Assembly (NCBI GenBank): GCA_025403435.1
Contig: CM046341.1
Coordinates: 23,100,908 to 23,164,907 of the forward strand
Direction: 5' to 3'
Length of the DNA stretch: 64,000 bases
Source of the DNA: Artocarpus heterophyllus
Lineage: Eukaryota; Streptophyta; Magnoliopsida; Rosales; Moraceae
Shown here: positions 1 through 12,383 of the stretch, piece by piece
Position numbering within the stretch: the stretch's first letter is position 1
Layout of the letters: each line of letters starts with the position of its first letter
The notes under the pieces: generated by a model
Databases searched by the model: none
What the model was told of the DNA's origin: nothing
What the model saw: the letters and a program-made list of their open reading frames with translations, nothing else
Made by a program: the position numbers and the translations under genes

Positions 1-330
1 ACATTTCTTGCAGTAGATCTAGCTCATAGGCCACCTTCCCAATCCTCTTTGAGATCACATAGGGTCCCATACGCCACTAATTGAGCTTTCCTTTCTTAAC
101 AAACCTCAATATTCCCTTTATTGGAGCCACTTTAGTGAATACTAAGTCTTTAACTTCAAATTCTAACAGCCTCTGTCAGACATATGCATAGCTCTTTGGT
201 CAGTTTTGAGCTGTTTCAATCCTCTAGTGAATTATTTTCACGACTTAGGCATCTTGTTAATGAAATCTGTCTTTCGCCTCAATTTTGACTCCATCTCTTT
301 CTTTCCTTGTCTACTACATTGGCAAGGAAT
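1..330 (-). pseudogene. Ty3/gypsy chromovirus integrase C-terminal remnant
   Basis: Read on the minus strand, broken frames give the pattern LEFEVKDLVFTKVAPIKGI, then RFVKKGKL, then IGKVAYELDL. This is the C-terminal end of gypsy integrases of the Tekay/Del type, where a GD.VFLKV..MKG block is followed by GPF.I..RIGKVAYEL. Stops interrupt it: one replaces a residue just before the QRLLEFEV block and another follows KGKLN. The body of the element would lie above position 330, but the sequence there is already too decayed to follow. The relic also runs off the left edge of the window. It is an old, inactive piece. The lineage assignment is by motif memory only. Confidence 0.6.
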
Positions 331-1956
331 CAAGTACACCTATAGGCTAGCATCTTTTGTGCTTCCATTGCTAAGAGAAACATCTATCAAATTAGCATAA
401 ATTATCATAATAATTAATCCTAAACACGTCATCATTATAATTACTAGGATCATATACATAATATTAATCCTTTTTTTGTCATAAACTTGTCTTTACACCA
501 CCAGTCCCACTCACCATCACTTGTTTAATCACTAAAACGATTTATCAATGACACAATAATTTCGTAATAAACAATTAAAATTTTGTTAACCTAATGAAAT
601 TCTATAATAATAAGGTAGCCATTACACTTTTGATAGAGGGGGTGGTATGTGAGGACGCAAATTGATAGTTTACAGACTCATGGCACCATCTCCACCTTCG
701 CATGATGCGCTCTCCACCTCTGCTCAACGTTGTGTCGACCTTCGCTCAACGTTGTCTTGAGCTATGTGTGAGGCCATCTCGACCTCTGCACAATAGGTTG
801 CGACCTCTACGCAATGACATCTCGACCCACATAGGTAAAGCCTTTGCCACATCGAGATTGTGAGGTTGTGATCTCCTTTGAGACTAAGGGCGACACCTAT
901 CACAAAGGAAAAAGGGTTACGAATTGACAGAGTTATGATTCAGTGACCCCTACCTAATATTTTTACATTTTTAGGTTGTCGTCAACCTTTGGTTGTGGCA
1001 GAGTTACCTAGTTTTTTTTTTTTTGAATTTTTTGGTTTAATAATCTTATGTGTATGGTTCATTTAATTATGGTGAGCTTATCTTTTGTCTTACCTTTAGA
1101 TACAGATCTAATGGCCACAAAAAGTTCTCAATGATGAGAATATATTAAGGGTCTCATCATATCATTACTTTATATTTAAATGATTAAATTTTCAATTTAC
1201 TTTATTATAAACTAAATGGAAACATGGTTGCATATCTTATCTTATGTATGGCGCTTAGGAACGTATAAAACCAACTTTTAGTTCAAATTTTATGAGAGAA
1301 AATGATATAAAAATGGTTAGTTAGAATTACATTTTACGCTTCTAACTATGTTCACAAACGCTCTATTAATCCTAACTATGTAGAAAGCCCAATCAATACT
1401 ATTCATCTGTCAATCAAAACAAGTCAAAGTCCTCCCTCCTTTTGTTTTAGTTGCTTTTCAAGTTTTTTTTCCCTTTTTTTTTCTAAATTTACATGTTTTC
1501 TCTCTCTTTCTTTATTTTTTTTTTCCTTCTTTGGACTTTGATAAAAATATCCTTCATTTTTAATTTTGAGTCCTTTCCCTCTTTTGTTGGTTTTTCTCTA
1601 AAATTTTATTCTATTAATTTTCATCCGTTTCTTTTGATTTTTCTCTTTAAATTTTACGTCCTCAAATAAATACTTGAATGCACTTTTAGCGTTCATATTA
1701 AAACTATTTGTCTTTCTCAAAACTCCATTTTCATTTTTGACAAGTCTATGGTAGGGGCTTTTTTTACCTGCTTGTGGTGAACCAAAAAAAAAAAAACCTA
1801 ATTAGGACCATTAGGTTAAAATCAAATAGTGAGAAAATAAGAAGAATCACCTAATTAAAATAAGACCTTCCATATACAACAAAATATAAGAAAACCATAT
1901 CTTTGTTAGAAAGAAAAAAATCAGATGTCATCGTCAGAGCTCCACCAACCACCACC
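331..1956. other. Non-coding AT-rich stretch with a degenerate CTCGACC-type repeat
   Basis: No gene is supported here. Positions 660-830 hold a loose, more GC-rich repeat built on 'ctCGACCTctgC.CAa', seen about six times with variation (for example near 710, 735, 775 and 800). The rest is pyrimidine-rich (1440-1640) or AT-rich sequence with homopolymer runs. Confidence 0.5.
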
Positions 1957-1961
1957 CACAT

Positions 1962-3486
1962 TGTTGGCCCCAAGGTTTCACAAAGTTATTTTAAATTAGT
2001 TTTGATGATAATAAATAAATTTTTGTTATATGCAAAATGGCAAATAAAATTCTTGAGTTTTTGCTAATCTTAAAATTAAGCAAATCATATGAAACAAATC
2101 TAAGAACAATTAAGCTTTGGAAGCGATATAGAAAGGACTCACAAAGACTTGAAGATCACTTGAATTCATTATTAAGCCCTTATGTAAATGAGCAACAATC
2201 CAACAATCCAACAATCTTGAATTATATAGCTTATGCAAGCTCAAATCACACACACACTAGCATTCATAAAAGTTTTCAAATTTTGCATATGTGTTTTAAT
2301 TACATTTTAATCTACAAAATGTTTTCATACTTGGCCTATGTATCTAAAATGCAAACTTAAATTGCACACAAATTGCTCCAACAAAGTTTCACAAAAACAA
2401 AATTTTAGAAACAAATCTTGAGGGGTCATGCTCAGCAGGACTGGCTTGTCGACCATTACAGGTCGGCCTATCAGTTATAAAAGACAAAAAGCTGGATTTT
2501 CTAGCCTTCTGTTGGCTTGCCGATTCAAGAGAACTGACCTATCGAACATCCCAATTGGCCTTCCAAAAGCCCTATTTTGACTTGTTGGTGGAATGTTTTA
2601 GAAGCAAGATTAAATCTTGCTTCGGGTGGCTTGCCGGTCTCACAAGATCGGCCTGCCGGTGGCCTTAATTGGCTAGCCAATTAGATGGCCAGTTCGAAGC
2701 TTATTTTAGAAAATTTCAAATTTCGGCCTATCGGACTCAATCTCCAGCCTAGCCGACTAGTCTATAACGGCTAGTTTTATGACCATTCGAACTCCATATA
2801 CAACTGACTATTTTGATCCAAAATGATATTTTAAGCTATAAGTGAGTATTTGGATACTATAAATAGTCCTCCATTTATTGTGCATCAATACTAAGTATTA
2901 ATTGCATGGTTTCTTACATTTATTGATCTAACTTTTTAATACACTCTTGAGATTACATAATCTATATTTTCTCTTGAGAGTTGTTCACACCTTCCAAGAT
3001 AAACCTTTCATTATATTCATCTATATTTAGGGGAGTTTATCTTGTGAGTGAGCCAAAAATGGTCAATTATACCCCTTTAAGTGATATGTTACCAAGCCTT
3101 TGAAATTGGGGGAATTTTTTGGTTTGTCAATCTCTGTAAAATTGATGTTGTAAAAGGTCGTGGTGAACCCCAAGTAAAGCAAATAATTGATGTTGTACAT
3201 GGAGTGACTGTGCCAAAAAAGCAGTCGTTTTAGTAGAAGAGATTGAGTCAAGCCTTGCTCGGTGACAGTGGATGCAGGCAAATTGTCAAACCACTATAAA
3301 TAGTGTTTTCAATTATCTATCTTTAACTTTTTACTTTAATGCATTTATTTTTGTTCAAGTTCATTACAATTGTTATTTGAGTAAGTTTCTTTATTTGAAC
3401 AATTGATTTAGGAATTCCAATATTTATGAAAGAGCTTTTAAAACTCAATTCACACCCCCTCTTAGGTAGTCATTTTTGGGTTAACA
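1962..3486 (+). repeat. 5' LTR of the SIRE-like copia element
   Basis: The LTR is 1525 bp, begins TGTTGGCCCCAAGG and ends GGGTTAACA. It aligns along its length to 10390-11650. It carries GC-richer patches with 'gcttgccGGTCT' and 'cggcctgCCGGT' words (about 2450-2760). Positions 2601-2833 are missing from the other LTR. The short ORFs inside are not genes. Confidence 0.85.
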
Positions 3487-3505
3487 ATTAGTATCAAAGC
3501 TAGAA
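3487..3505 (+). other. Primer binding site, initiator-Met tRNA type (degenerate)
   Basis: Immediately after the 5' LTR the sequence reads attaGTATCAAAGCTAGAAG. This matches the usual plant copia site TGGTATCAGAGC with a few changes, so the element was probably primed by initiator methionine tRNA. Confidence 0.7.
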
Positions 3506-3544
3506 GGTCGAACTTATTTTGAAAAAGATTTCACAATCTTGACC

Positions 3545-5184
3545 ATGGCTACTCAATCTTCACAAATTATGGAAGGTTACTCTACTAATAGACCTCATTT
3601 CTTCAATGGGTTGACTACAATTATTGGAAAACTAGGATGTCAATTTATTTGCAATTATTGATTATGATCTTTGGGATATTGTCAAAAATAGTCCTTATAA
3701 ACCAATGAAAGAATTGGACAAAGTTTTAGTTTCTAAAGAACCTAAAGAATATACAGTTGGGGATAAAAGAAAATTGTCTTTTTATGCTAAAGCCATCCAT
3801 TTTTATGTTGTGCATTATATAGAAATGAATTTAATAGAATAACATCTTGCACATCCTCACATGAGATTTGGAGCACATTAGAGGCTATTTATGAAGAGAT
3901 AAACCAACTCAAAAAAACTAAGATAAACTATCTCTTGCATGATTATGAAATGTTTAAGATGAAAGAGCATGAAACTATCAATGAAATGTATACTAAATTC
4001 ATAGATATTGTTAACGGTCTAAAGTCTCTTGGTAGGACTTTTAAAAATAGTGAACTAGTAAGGAAGTTGGTTCGGTCGTTGCCACCATCATGGCATGTCA
4101 TGAAAAAAACATTAGTAGAGGCTAAGGATTTATCAATTTTACTGCTAGAAGAATTGGTTGATTCTCTCATGACCTACGAAATTACAAGGAGGCAAAATCA
4201 AGAAGAGAAAGACAAGAAAAAGAAAGAAATTGCTTTAAAGGCTTCTACTCTAGAAGATAAGGATGACGAAGAAGAGGAAAATGAAAGCCTAAATCTGAAG
4301 GACTTCGAAGAAATGGCTATGCTTATAAAGAAATACAAGAAGTTCTACCAGAAGTTCAACCGAAGCAAAGGATCTAGAAGAAGAGAAAACCAAAGTGAGA
4401 ATTTGAAAAAAAGTTGAGGTAATGTGTTACATGATTGTAAGAAACCTAGTCACATAAGGCTAGATTGTCCTTTTAAAAGGAAGCAAACAAGAAAAACATG
4501 AAGAAGAAGGAATTCAGGAAAGCCTTTCAAGCCACTTGGGATGAGCTTGAATCCGAAGACTCGGGTGACGACAAGCCAAGAGAAGTAGCCAATATGTGCT
4601 TTATGGCAATCGGTGATGATGAGGTAAGTTCCCCTACTTCTTCCGATGATGAATGTGATGATATTGATATAGAATTATCAAGAGCTTTTGATGAATTATA
4701 TGATGACTATGAGAAATTAATTCTTAAAAATTCTATGCTCAAGAAGAAAATAGCAGCTCTCTTAGAAGAAATTATTGTTTTAAAAAATAAAAATCCAAGA
4801 GTGATGCTTTAGCTATTGAGAATGCATTTTTTAAAAAGAAAATTGATGATTTAACAAAAACGATTTTAAAATTCACCAATGGCAACAAAAATTTTGAAAT
4901 AATGCTTTATGAATAACGGTGTATTTTCAACAAAGGTGGTTTAGGATATAAACTGTACATTGATTAAAAAAAATATTTAAAAAAATTATTTGGTCAAAGT
5001 ATTAACTAGCTCTCAAAACTTTAAATATGTGTGTACTTATTGTAATGAAGATGGGTACACTGTATCTTGTTGTTATAACAAGAAAAGTGCATACTTTGGA
5101 CTAAAACAAAGATGGGTTCTCAAATTTTCTAAAGCTAACACAAATGGACCCAAAGTCATGTGGGTACCAAAAATAAAAAACTAA
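3545..5184 (+). pseudogene. copia gag (broken)
   Basis: The gag starts at ATG 3545 (MATQSSQIMEGYSTNRPHFF) and loses frame within about 30 codons. A second-frame block includes DYDLWDIVKNSPYKPMKE and YAKAIHFYV, then the clean block 3935-4417 with the UBN2-type gag domain (HETINEMYTKFIDIVNGLKS, then LVRKLVRSLPPSWH). An acidic and lysine-rich tail follows (4498-4812). The zinc knuckle near 4430 reads DCKKPSHIRLDCP, with the first cysteine of the CX2CX4HX4C pattern lost. A second knuckle-like stretch, CTYCNEDGYTVSCC, is at 5030-5075. At least two frameshifts and several stops make it non-functional. Confidence 0.75.
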
Positions 5185-5225
5185 ATTATTTTTCTAGGTA
5201 GCAAAGAAGGAAAAAGTTAAATAGT

Positions 5226-6190
5226 TCCTAGACAGTGGTTGTTTGAAACATATGACGGGGACCTTTCATTTTTCTCAAATTTCACAAATAAGAATGGAGG
5301 ACATGTCACCTTTGGAGACAACGCTAAAGGAAAGATTATTGGTGTAGGCAATATCAGTAAGAATATCTCTCCCCTTGTCGAAAAAGTCTTTCTTGTTGAT
5401 AATTTAAAGTATAATTTACTTAGTATTAGTCAATTGTGTGATAAGGGATATAAGGTGACTTTTTGAATCTTTTAGATATTTGATTGAAAATATTTATAAT
5501 TGTGAGGTTGTATTTGTTGGTGACCAAAATGAAAATGTTTATACAATTGATGCTGAAAACTGTTCAAACAAAAATCAATGTCTTTTAGTTTTAAAAAATG
5601 TTTATACAATTGATGCATTTACTTTCAAAAATTTGTAGAAAAGAACTTGTTTGGGGTTTGCCAAAACTCAAATTCAAAAAAGACAAAATATGTAAAGCAT
5701 GTCAATTTAGAAAACAAGTCAAAACTTCTTTTAAATCAATTTCTAAAAATCTTACCACTAGATCCTTACAACTTTTACATATTGATTTATTTGGTCCTTT
5801 TAGGACCACAAGTCTAGGTGGTAAATACTATGCCTTTGTCATTGTTGATTATTTTTTAAGATTTTTTTGGGTTATTTTTTTGGCAAATAAAGATGATGCT
5901 TTGAAAAGATTTTCATATTTTTGCAAAAGAGTACAAAATAAATAAGGCTACATGATTACTTCGATTAGAAGTGATCATGGTGGAGAGTTCGACAGTAATG
6001 CCTTCAAATTGTTTTGCAATAAAGAAGGCTATGAACAAAATTTTTCTACATCAAGAACCCCTCAATAAAATGGTATGATTGAACAGAAAAATAGAGTTTC
6101 ACAACAAATGGTTAGGACTATGCTTAATGAAAATAGTTTACTAAAATGCTTTTAGGCTGAAACTGTTAATATGCTATGTTATTAATAAAG
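5226..6190 (+). pseudogene. copia protease and integrase (broken)
   Basis: The protease active site DSGC is at about 5230, followed by KHMTG; a one-base shift in the next G-run moves the frame to DLSFFSNFTNKNGGHVTFGD. The block ends in LKYNLLSISQLCDKGYKV. The integrase zinc-binding part is damaged but CKACQFRKQ is readable near 5690. The catalytic core is visible as HIDLFGPFRTTSLGGKYYAF (first Asp), then SDHGGEFDS (second Asp, about 5970) and NGMIEQKNR (Glu, about 6075). Stops lie at 5943, 6065 and 6150. The domain order is as expected for copia. Confidence 0.75.
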
Positions 6191-6779
6191 TTATTATTAG
6201 ACTGAAACTAGATAAAACTCTTTATGAGTTTTGGAAGGGTTAAAAACCTAATATCAGTTATTTTATAGTCTTTGGATGCAAATGGTTTTTTTTAAACACC
6301 AAAGATGATTTGGGAAAATTTCATGCAAAATCTGATGTTAGTATTTTCTTGGTTATTCTACTACTAGCAAAGCTTATAGTGTTTGATAAAAGAACCCTAG
6401 TTGTAGAAGAATCTATGCATGTAGTATTTGATGAAACTAACGTTTCTATCAAGAGAGTGGAAGATGATGATGGTTTAAGTTTAGAACATCTGATGAAGAA
6501 CCTAGAAATTAAATAGGTTCAAGAGGATTCAAATTCATCTCAAATGTCCTCTCTCAACAAACTTATTAATCACAACAAAATCAACTTCAAATGGAGTCTT
6601 CAAACAATAAGTCTACTTTGCATCCTTTACCAAAAGATTAGAGGTATCATCCCTATCACTCTAAGACTGATATAATTACTCATGATAGTCCAGCACATGG
6701 GGTGAAAACTAGATCATCATTTAAAAATATTTGCAGCAATTTTGGCTTTTCTTTCTCAGATTAAACCAAAATGTTTTAA

Positions 6780-8290
6780 AGATGTCGAAAATGATGAATT
6801 TTGGATTTTAGCAATGGAAGAGGAGCTAAATCAATTTTAAAGAGATGATGTTTGGGAACTTGTTCCTAAGACCTAGTTCTCAATTTGCAATTGGTACTGA
6901 ATAGGTATTTATAAATAAAAAGGATGAGTAAGGTGTAATTGTGTGAAACAAGGCTAGACTAGTGGGCCAAGGTTTCAATCAAGAAAAAAGCATCAATTAT
7001 AAAGAAATCTTTGCACTGGTTGCTCATCTAGAATCCATAAGAATATTATTTGCTTTTAAGTATCACAAGGGGTTTACCCTTTATCAATTGGATGTCAAAA
7101 GCGTATTCTTAAATAGATACATTTTAGAACAAATTTATGTTGCACAACCACCCCGGTTTGAAAATCGTAAGTATCTGTATTATCTCTTTAAATTGCAAAA
7201 AACTTTATATTGTTTAATACAAGCTCCTAGAGCTTGGTATGATAGATTAAGTAAATTTTTAATTGAGAATGATTTTTTAATGGAAAAAGCAAACACAACT
7301 CTTTTTAGAAAAACAAAGGGTGAATATTTAAATCTTGTTGAAATTTATGTTGATGATATTATTTGTTACTCTACTAATATTTATTTATGTGAAGAGTTTT
7401 CTAAATGTATGCATAGTAAGTTTGAAATAAGCATGATGGGAGAATTAAATTTCTTCCTTGGATTACAAATTAAACAAACCAAAGAAGGCATCTTCATAAA
7501 CTAAGCAAAGTATGTAAGGGAACTACTCAAAAGATTTGAAAAGGAAAATCTAACCAAATGCTAACTCCTACGAGCACATCAATCAAATTGGAGAAGGATG
7601 AAAATGGTAAGGTAGTAGATATACAGAGTATCAAGGTATGATTGGTTCCTTATTTGATTTAACCGCAAGTAGACCTGATATTATGTTTAATATCGGTTTA
7701 TGTGTTAGATTTCAAGTAAATCCAACGGAGTCTCATCTTAGTACTATACAATACATTTTTAGATATTTAAGTGGCACTAAGAATTTGGAATTTTGGTATC
7801 CCAAAGATGCATGCACAAAGATTTAATGAGTTTCTCCAATGCCGATTGGGTCAGTTGCATAATCGATCGGAAAAGCATGAGTAGAACATGTCATTTGCTA
7901 GGAGTCTCACTAGTCTCATGGTTTAGTAAGAAAAAAAATTAGGTTGCTCAACCATGAAAGCTGAATGCATTTTGGTAGCTAGTTGTTGTACACAAATACT
8001 TTAGATGAAGCAAACTTTATTGGACCTAGGATTGTATTATGACTATGTGCCCATTATGTGTAATAATACAAGTTGCATAATTTTTTCTAAAAATCTTGTT
8101 TTGCACTCTTACAAAAAACACATAAAGATTAGACACCATTTTCTAACGAATATGTGCAAAAAGGAGACATTTCTTTGGAATTTATAAGCACAAATGAATA
8201 ACTTACAGATATATTCACAAAACCTCTTGCAATAGATAGATTCTCACAATTTATAAGAGGTCTTGGAATTTTAGATGCCTTGGATTTGCA
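6780..8290 (+). pseudogene. copia reverse transcriptase and RNase H (broken)
   Basis: RT begins near 6780 (DVENDEFWILAMEEELNQF) and is best preserved at 6962-7504: QLDVKSVFLN for the first catalytic Asp, LYCLIQAPRAWYDRL, then the active-site box YVDDIICYS and ELNFFLGLQIKQ. RNase H follows at 7638-8260 with SRPDIMFNIGLCVRFQVNP and YIFRYLSGTKNLEFWYP. Later blocks (CNNTSCIIFSKN, KHIKIRHHFL, TDIFTKPLA in a shifted frame near 8200) are the usual C-terminal copia motifs. Stops and shifts at 7504, 7826 and elsewhere break it. Confidence 0.8.
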
Positions 8291-8887
8291 TTTAAAGGTT
8301 TGATATACATTTTATGAGCATTGATAAATTCTCATGTGCACTTTTTTTGAATATGTTTAATTCAGTTGAATTTGTTATTTGATTTTTTTTTGTATTCAAT
8401 AATTGCTTTTTATTGTTTGATATGGTTATTGAGTGATTTTTGACATTTTGGTGTCTTTAAAATTGATTTTATTTGAATTTTTATAAATTTTTTTGAAATG
8501 GTTTAGTTCATCGCAACCGGCCTACCGGCTACTTGAATTCGGCATGTCGGTCTCATAGACCAGCCTACCGGTCTGTCAGGGTTAAATGCCCTAACTTCAC
8601 CTAAACCCTTATTTTTACGCCTCTTCTCTCTTCTACTTGCCTCCTTCTCTCCCTATAACACCCGAAACTCAAGATATGTGCACCAAAACTCTAAAATCTT
8701 GTGATTTTCACTCTAAATTAGTGATTCTTCATTGTTTTTCTTCATTTTCTCTCCAAAACTCCCATATTTCAACATCAAATTTCACTATTTCTCTTCAACT
8801 CAAAACCCTAACCTTTCTCTCCCTAAAACTAGAATTTTTCCCTCTATTTTTCTCTTAAATTCATGGTTCCTATCATCCTCAAAAGAA

Positions 8888-9848
8888 ATGGCTTCGGGTT
8901 CTTGCTCCAACAAGCGCTTAAGATTGGTCGCCCATAAAAATCTACCATGTGAGGCAAATTTTGAGGAATTTTCCAATGAGAAGTATGTGAAATTCTTTTC
9001 AAGTAGAAAAGTGAATGAAGGAAAACTTATTATTTTTAGTCATTTGACTAGCTTTGGTGTTGAGGAATTATTTAATAGATTATATTGAAAAAACTTTATG
9101 ACTATGAGTGAGGATACCTTTCCTAGGCTAGTCAAGGCATTTTATGCTAATATGCATTGGTCATTAGCTCTTTTAAAACTTTCCATTACTCTCAAAAGAA
9201 ATGATATTGATTTGACCCCCGCCATTTTAGGAGAAATCTTAGAAATGCCTTTAGATGGAAATGATATACATGGAGTGAGAACTTGGTCATTCAGCAAAGA
9301 AGAAATAGCCAAAGTTATTTACGAGAACAATGATGCTAGAACTCTTCCTAAGATGAATGTCTCGATCCTTCCACCCAAAAGCAATATCATTTATAGGCTC
9401 ATTGCTACAAACATTCTTCCTAGAGCTAGCCATAAAGACGAAGTCTCCTTTCCATCTTATCTATTGCCTCATCACTAGAACCATAATCAACCTAACTCTA
9501 CTTTTGATCCGAAAAATGACGGATATTTCCATAGGTACCAAGAGTGCGAGCTTACTTTATGAGATGCTTTTAACTAAGGTGTTTAGGTATTTTGGAGTTC
9601 CCCTTGAGGATGAAAAAGATGTTTCGCATCTCAAACCACATCATGTTTTTGGAAGCCAAACTATAAGCAAAATGGGGTTTGAGAAAATTCTTGGTCAATG
9701 GGTTCCCATTGGAGGACAAACACTAAGGAATGAGCAAGAGGAGGAAGATGAAGAAATGAAAAAGTTGGAAGAGGGACGAGAAGAAGGGATGGAAATTACC
9801 CTTCATCAACTCTATGAGCATTATCAACAATTGTTTGCAAATCAATAA
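8888..9848 (+). pseudogene. Extra ORF downstream of copia pol, 'putative plant transposon protein'-like
   Basis: The ORF starts at ATG 8888 (MASGSCSNKRLRLVAHKNLP). A TGA at 9086-9088 interrupts it, and the same frame continues to 9478. A one-base shift near 9440 then moves it to the frame ending at 9848. Readable blocks are LVKAFYANMHWS, ILGEILEMPLDGND, TWSFSKEEIAKVI, IATNILPRASHKDEV and IYCLITRTIINLTLLLI. I recognise these as the plant-specific domain often annotated 'putative plant transposon protein' in retrotransposon-linked genes. The C-terminus is acidic and may form a coiled coil (EEEDEEMKKLEEGREEGMEI). It sits where SIRE elements carry an env-like ORF, but no transmembrane segment is visible. 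Its function is unknown. Confidence 0.6.
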
Positions 9849-10373
9849 AAGATGGGGTAAGATATCCTCTCTCTTCAACAAGCTCAAACTCGATTCAATG
9901 CTGGGTAGCAAGAAATTCTTCAACTTCTTCGCCAAATGAATTTTGGTGGTGGTTCTTCAAGTTACCAATGATGTTTATACTTTTATGATTTATGCTTTTA
10001 TGTTTTTATGATTATGTGACTTGAACTTGAGACTTAAATTTATGTTTTTGATATATGATGAAGACTGTAGATGGATTTTTATCTATATTGATTCTTGTTG
10101 ATGACAAAAAAGGGGAGAACTGGTTTTTGATTTGATTGCTTGAGAAGAAATGAGTGGTGGTACTTGTTCTTGATCTTATGATTACTAGAATTGTTTCTAA
10201 TTGGCTAATTTTTGGTTTATGCATATTGTGACTAATGCAAGGGAAGATGTGTGAAAGGGGGAGTAATTATTGAGTTCTTAATTGTGTTTTTGAATCTATG
10301 TACAAATTAAGTGGGAGTACTTGTTTTGCATTTTCTTTATGTTTCAAGCAGATCAAAATTTGTTTTGTTATCA

Positions 10374-10389
10374 TCAAAAATGAGTAGAT
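10374..10389 (+). other. Degenerate polypurine tract of the SIRE-like element
   Basis: The sequence catcaaaaatGAGTAGATT abuts the 3' LTR. SIRE-type elements usually read aaaaaGGGGGAGATT here, so the G-run appears to have mutated. Confidence 0.45.
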
Positions 10390-11650
10390 TGTTGGCCTCA
10401 AAGTTTCACAAAGTTCTTTTGAATTAGTTTTGATGATAACAAATCAATTTTTGTTATATGCGAAATGGCAAATAAAATTCTTGAGTTTTTGCTACTTGAA
10501 ATTGAGCAAATTATATGAAGCAAATTCAAGAATAATCAAGCTTCGGAAGCGATATTGAAAGGACTCACAAAGACTTGAAGATCACTTGAATTCATTTTTA
10601 AGCCCCTTGTGTAAGTGGGCAATAGCCTTGAATTATATAGCTTATGCAAGCTCAAATCACATACACACTAGCATTCATAATAGTTTCTAAAATTTTGCAT
10701 ATGTGTTTTTAGTACATTTTAATCTACAAAATGTACTTAGACTATGTATCTAAAATATAGACTTAAAATCACACTTAAATTGCACACAAATCACTCCAAC
10801 AAAATTTCATAAAAACTATATTTTAGAAACAAATCTTGAGGGGTCATGCTCCGTAGGACTAGCCTGCCAACCATTATGAGTCAGCTTGACGATTGCAAAA
10901 GACATAAAGCTAGATTTTCTAGCCTTTTGGAACTGACCTGTAGAACATTCCAACTTGCCTACTGAAAGCTTTGCCTCAGCCTTTTCGATGGAATGTTTTA
11001 AGCCATAATTGAGTACTTGGATGCTATAAATACTCTTCCATCATTGTGCTCAATATTAAGCATTAATTACAAGCTTTCTTATATTATATTGATCATAAGC
11101 ATACATTTTTCACACACTCTTATAATCTACATTTTCTCTTGAGATTTGCTCACACCTTCCAACATAAGTCTTTCATTGTATTCATCTATATCTGGGGAGT
11201 TTATCTTATAAGTGAGCTAAAAATTATGACTAATGCCCTTTTAAGTGATAGGTTACCAAGCCTTAAAAATTAGGGGAATTTTTTGGTTTGTCAATCTCTA
11301 TAAAATTGACATTGTAAGACGTTGTGGTGAGCCTTGAGTAAAGCAAATCACCGGTCTGTATAAGGAGTGATCGTGCTGAAAAGATAGTTGTTTTAGTGAA
11401 AGAGATCAAGTTAAGCTTTGCTCGGTGACAGTAGACGTACGTATATTGTCGAGATACTATAAATAGCATTTGCGCTTCTTTATCTTTAACTTTTTTACTT
11501 TAACATATTTATTTTCATTAAAGTTCATTATAATTATTATTTGAGTAAATTTATTTATTTGAGCAATTTATCTATAAATTTCACATATTTGTGAACAAGT
11601 TTTGAAAACTCAATTCACACCCCTCTTGAGTTGTTATTCTTGGGCTAACA
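10390..11650 (+). repeat. 3' LTR of the SIRE-like copia element
   Basis: The LTR is 1261 bp, begins TGTTGGCCTCAAAG and ends GGGCTAACA. It aligns to 1962-3486 but lacks 233 bp after position 11003, where GGAATGTTTTA joins directly to AGCCATAA. Numerous substitutions separate the two LTRs. Confidence 0.85.
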
Positions 11651-11841
11651 CGCATTACTGACACTTCAGCTCTACCTTTGCCTTCACCAACCTAAGCCTC
11701 CTATCCTCATAGTTGTCAGCCTATTCGACCCACCTTGCCTCTTCTTACAACAGTCGACGAACTAACCCAGTTGTCGTTCACCTCGTTGTAGGGTTGTAAT
11801 GGAATCTAGACCAAAATTGTGAGGGTCATGTGCAATGGATC

Positions 11842-11849
11842 CCAATGAG
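11842..11849. repeat. 8-bp target site duplication of the hAT element, left copy
   Basis: CCAATGAG lies directly before the terminal TAGGGCTG and is repeated exactly at 27241-27248 after the terminal CACCCCTA. Eight base pairs is the duplication size of hAT transposons. Confidence 0.9.
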
Positions 11850-11870
11850 TAGGGCTGCACAAAAATCGCC

Positions 11871-12383
11871 CCGCAACCACCGGCCGCCCGTGCCCGTGCT
11901 CGACCAACAAGAAAAAAGCCTTTTTTGCATCAAACCCGCCAATGGGCGGGTTGAACCCGCCAATGGGCGGGTTGAACCCGCCCGCCTGCAAATGTTGGCA
12001 GGTGGGCATGGTTTAAAATTTTAGGGGGTGGGTTCAAACTAAACCCACCCGCCTAATGCTTAAAAAAAACAAAAAATTTCTAACCTAAAATGCCCCCAAC
12101 CCCACGACCTCTTGTTACCTGTGCTTCATCTTCACCCTCAAATTTTCCCCCTTTATTTTCTTCTTCCCACTTCCAGTTCTAAGTCTTCCGACTTCAGTGG
12201 CAAACAACAGTGGTTGATCGGTTCCCCACCGGTGGCTATCTTCCTCTTTCGTCCTCCGCCGGTGTCATCGACTCGTCGTCCTCCATTGCTTCTTCTCTGT
12301 TTTGTAAGTTTTTTTCCCTTTTCTTTTTTTTCTCAATTTTTGTTCTGGTGCAAACTGTTTGAACGGCTTTTCAGAATGCTAAG
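11871..12383 (+). other. hAT 5' subterminal region and probable 5' untranslated leader
   Basis: Two tandem copies of AATGGGCGGGTTGAACCCGCC (11941-11982) form local inverted repeats. A pyrimidine-rich stretch follows with a plausible splice donor, TTTTGTAAGTTTTT, near 12300. A matching acceptor, ACTTTAG, lies at 24371-24377, just before the transposase ATG. The retrotransposon would then sit in a 5'-leader intron. The intron is an inference. Confidence 0.4.

Larger units (their letters stand above)
1962..11650 (+). mobile_element. Degenerate Ty1/copia LTR retrotransposon, SIRE/Maximus-like
   Basis: Two long terminal repeats (1962-3486 and 10390-11650) both begin TGTTGGCC and end in TAACA. They flank an internal region with an initiator-Met-type primer binding site, a broken gag, protease, integrase, RT and RNase H in copia order, and an extra ORF before the 3' LTR. 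The candidate 5-bp target duplication is CACAT on the left (1957-1961) and CGCAT on the right (11651-11655), one mismatch apart. The long LTRs, the extra gene between RNase H and the 3' LTR, and the 'atcatcaaaaa' motif before the 3' LTR point to the SIRE/Maximus group. Many stops and frameshifts and clearly diverged LTRs make it old and inactive. Confidence 0.85.

Noticed and set aside
3063..3281. Small ORFs in the SIRE-like LTRs (3063-3281, 11263-11469)
   Set aside because: They are not conserved between the two LTR copies in frame or length and lie in non-coding LTR sequence.
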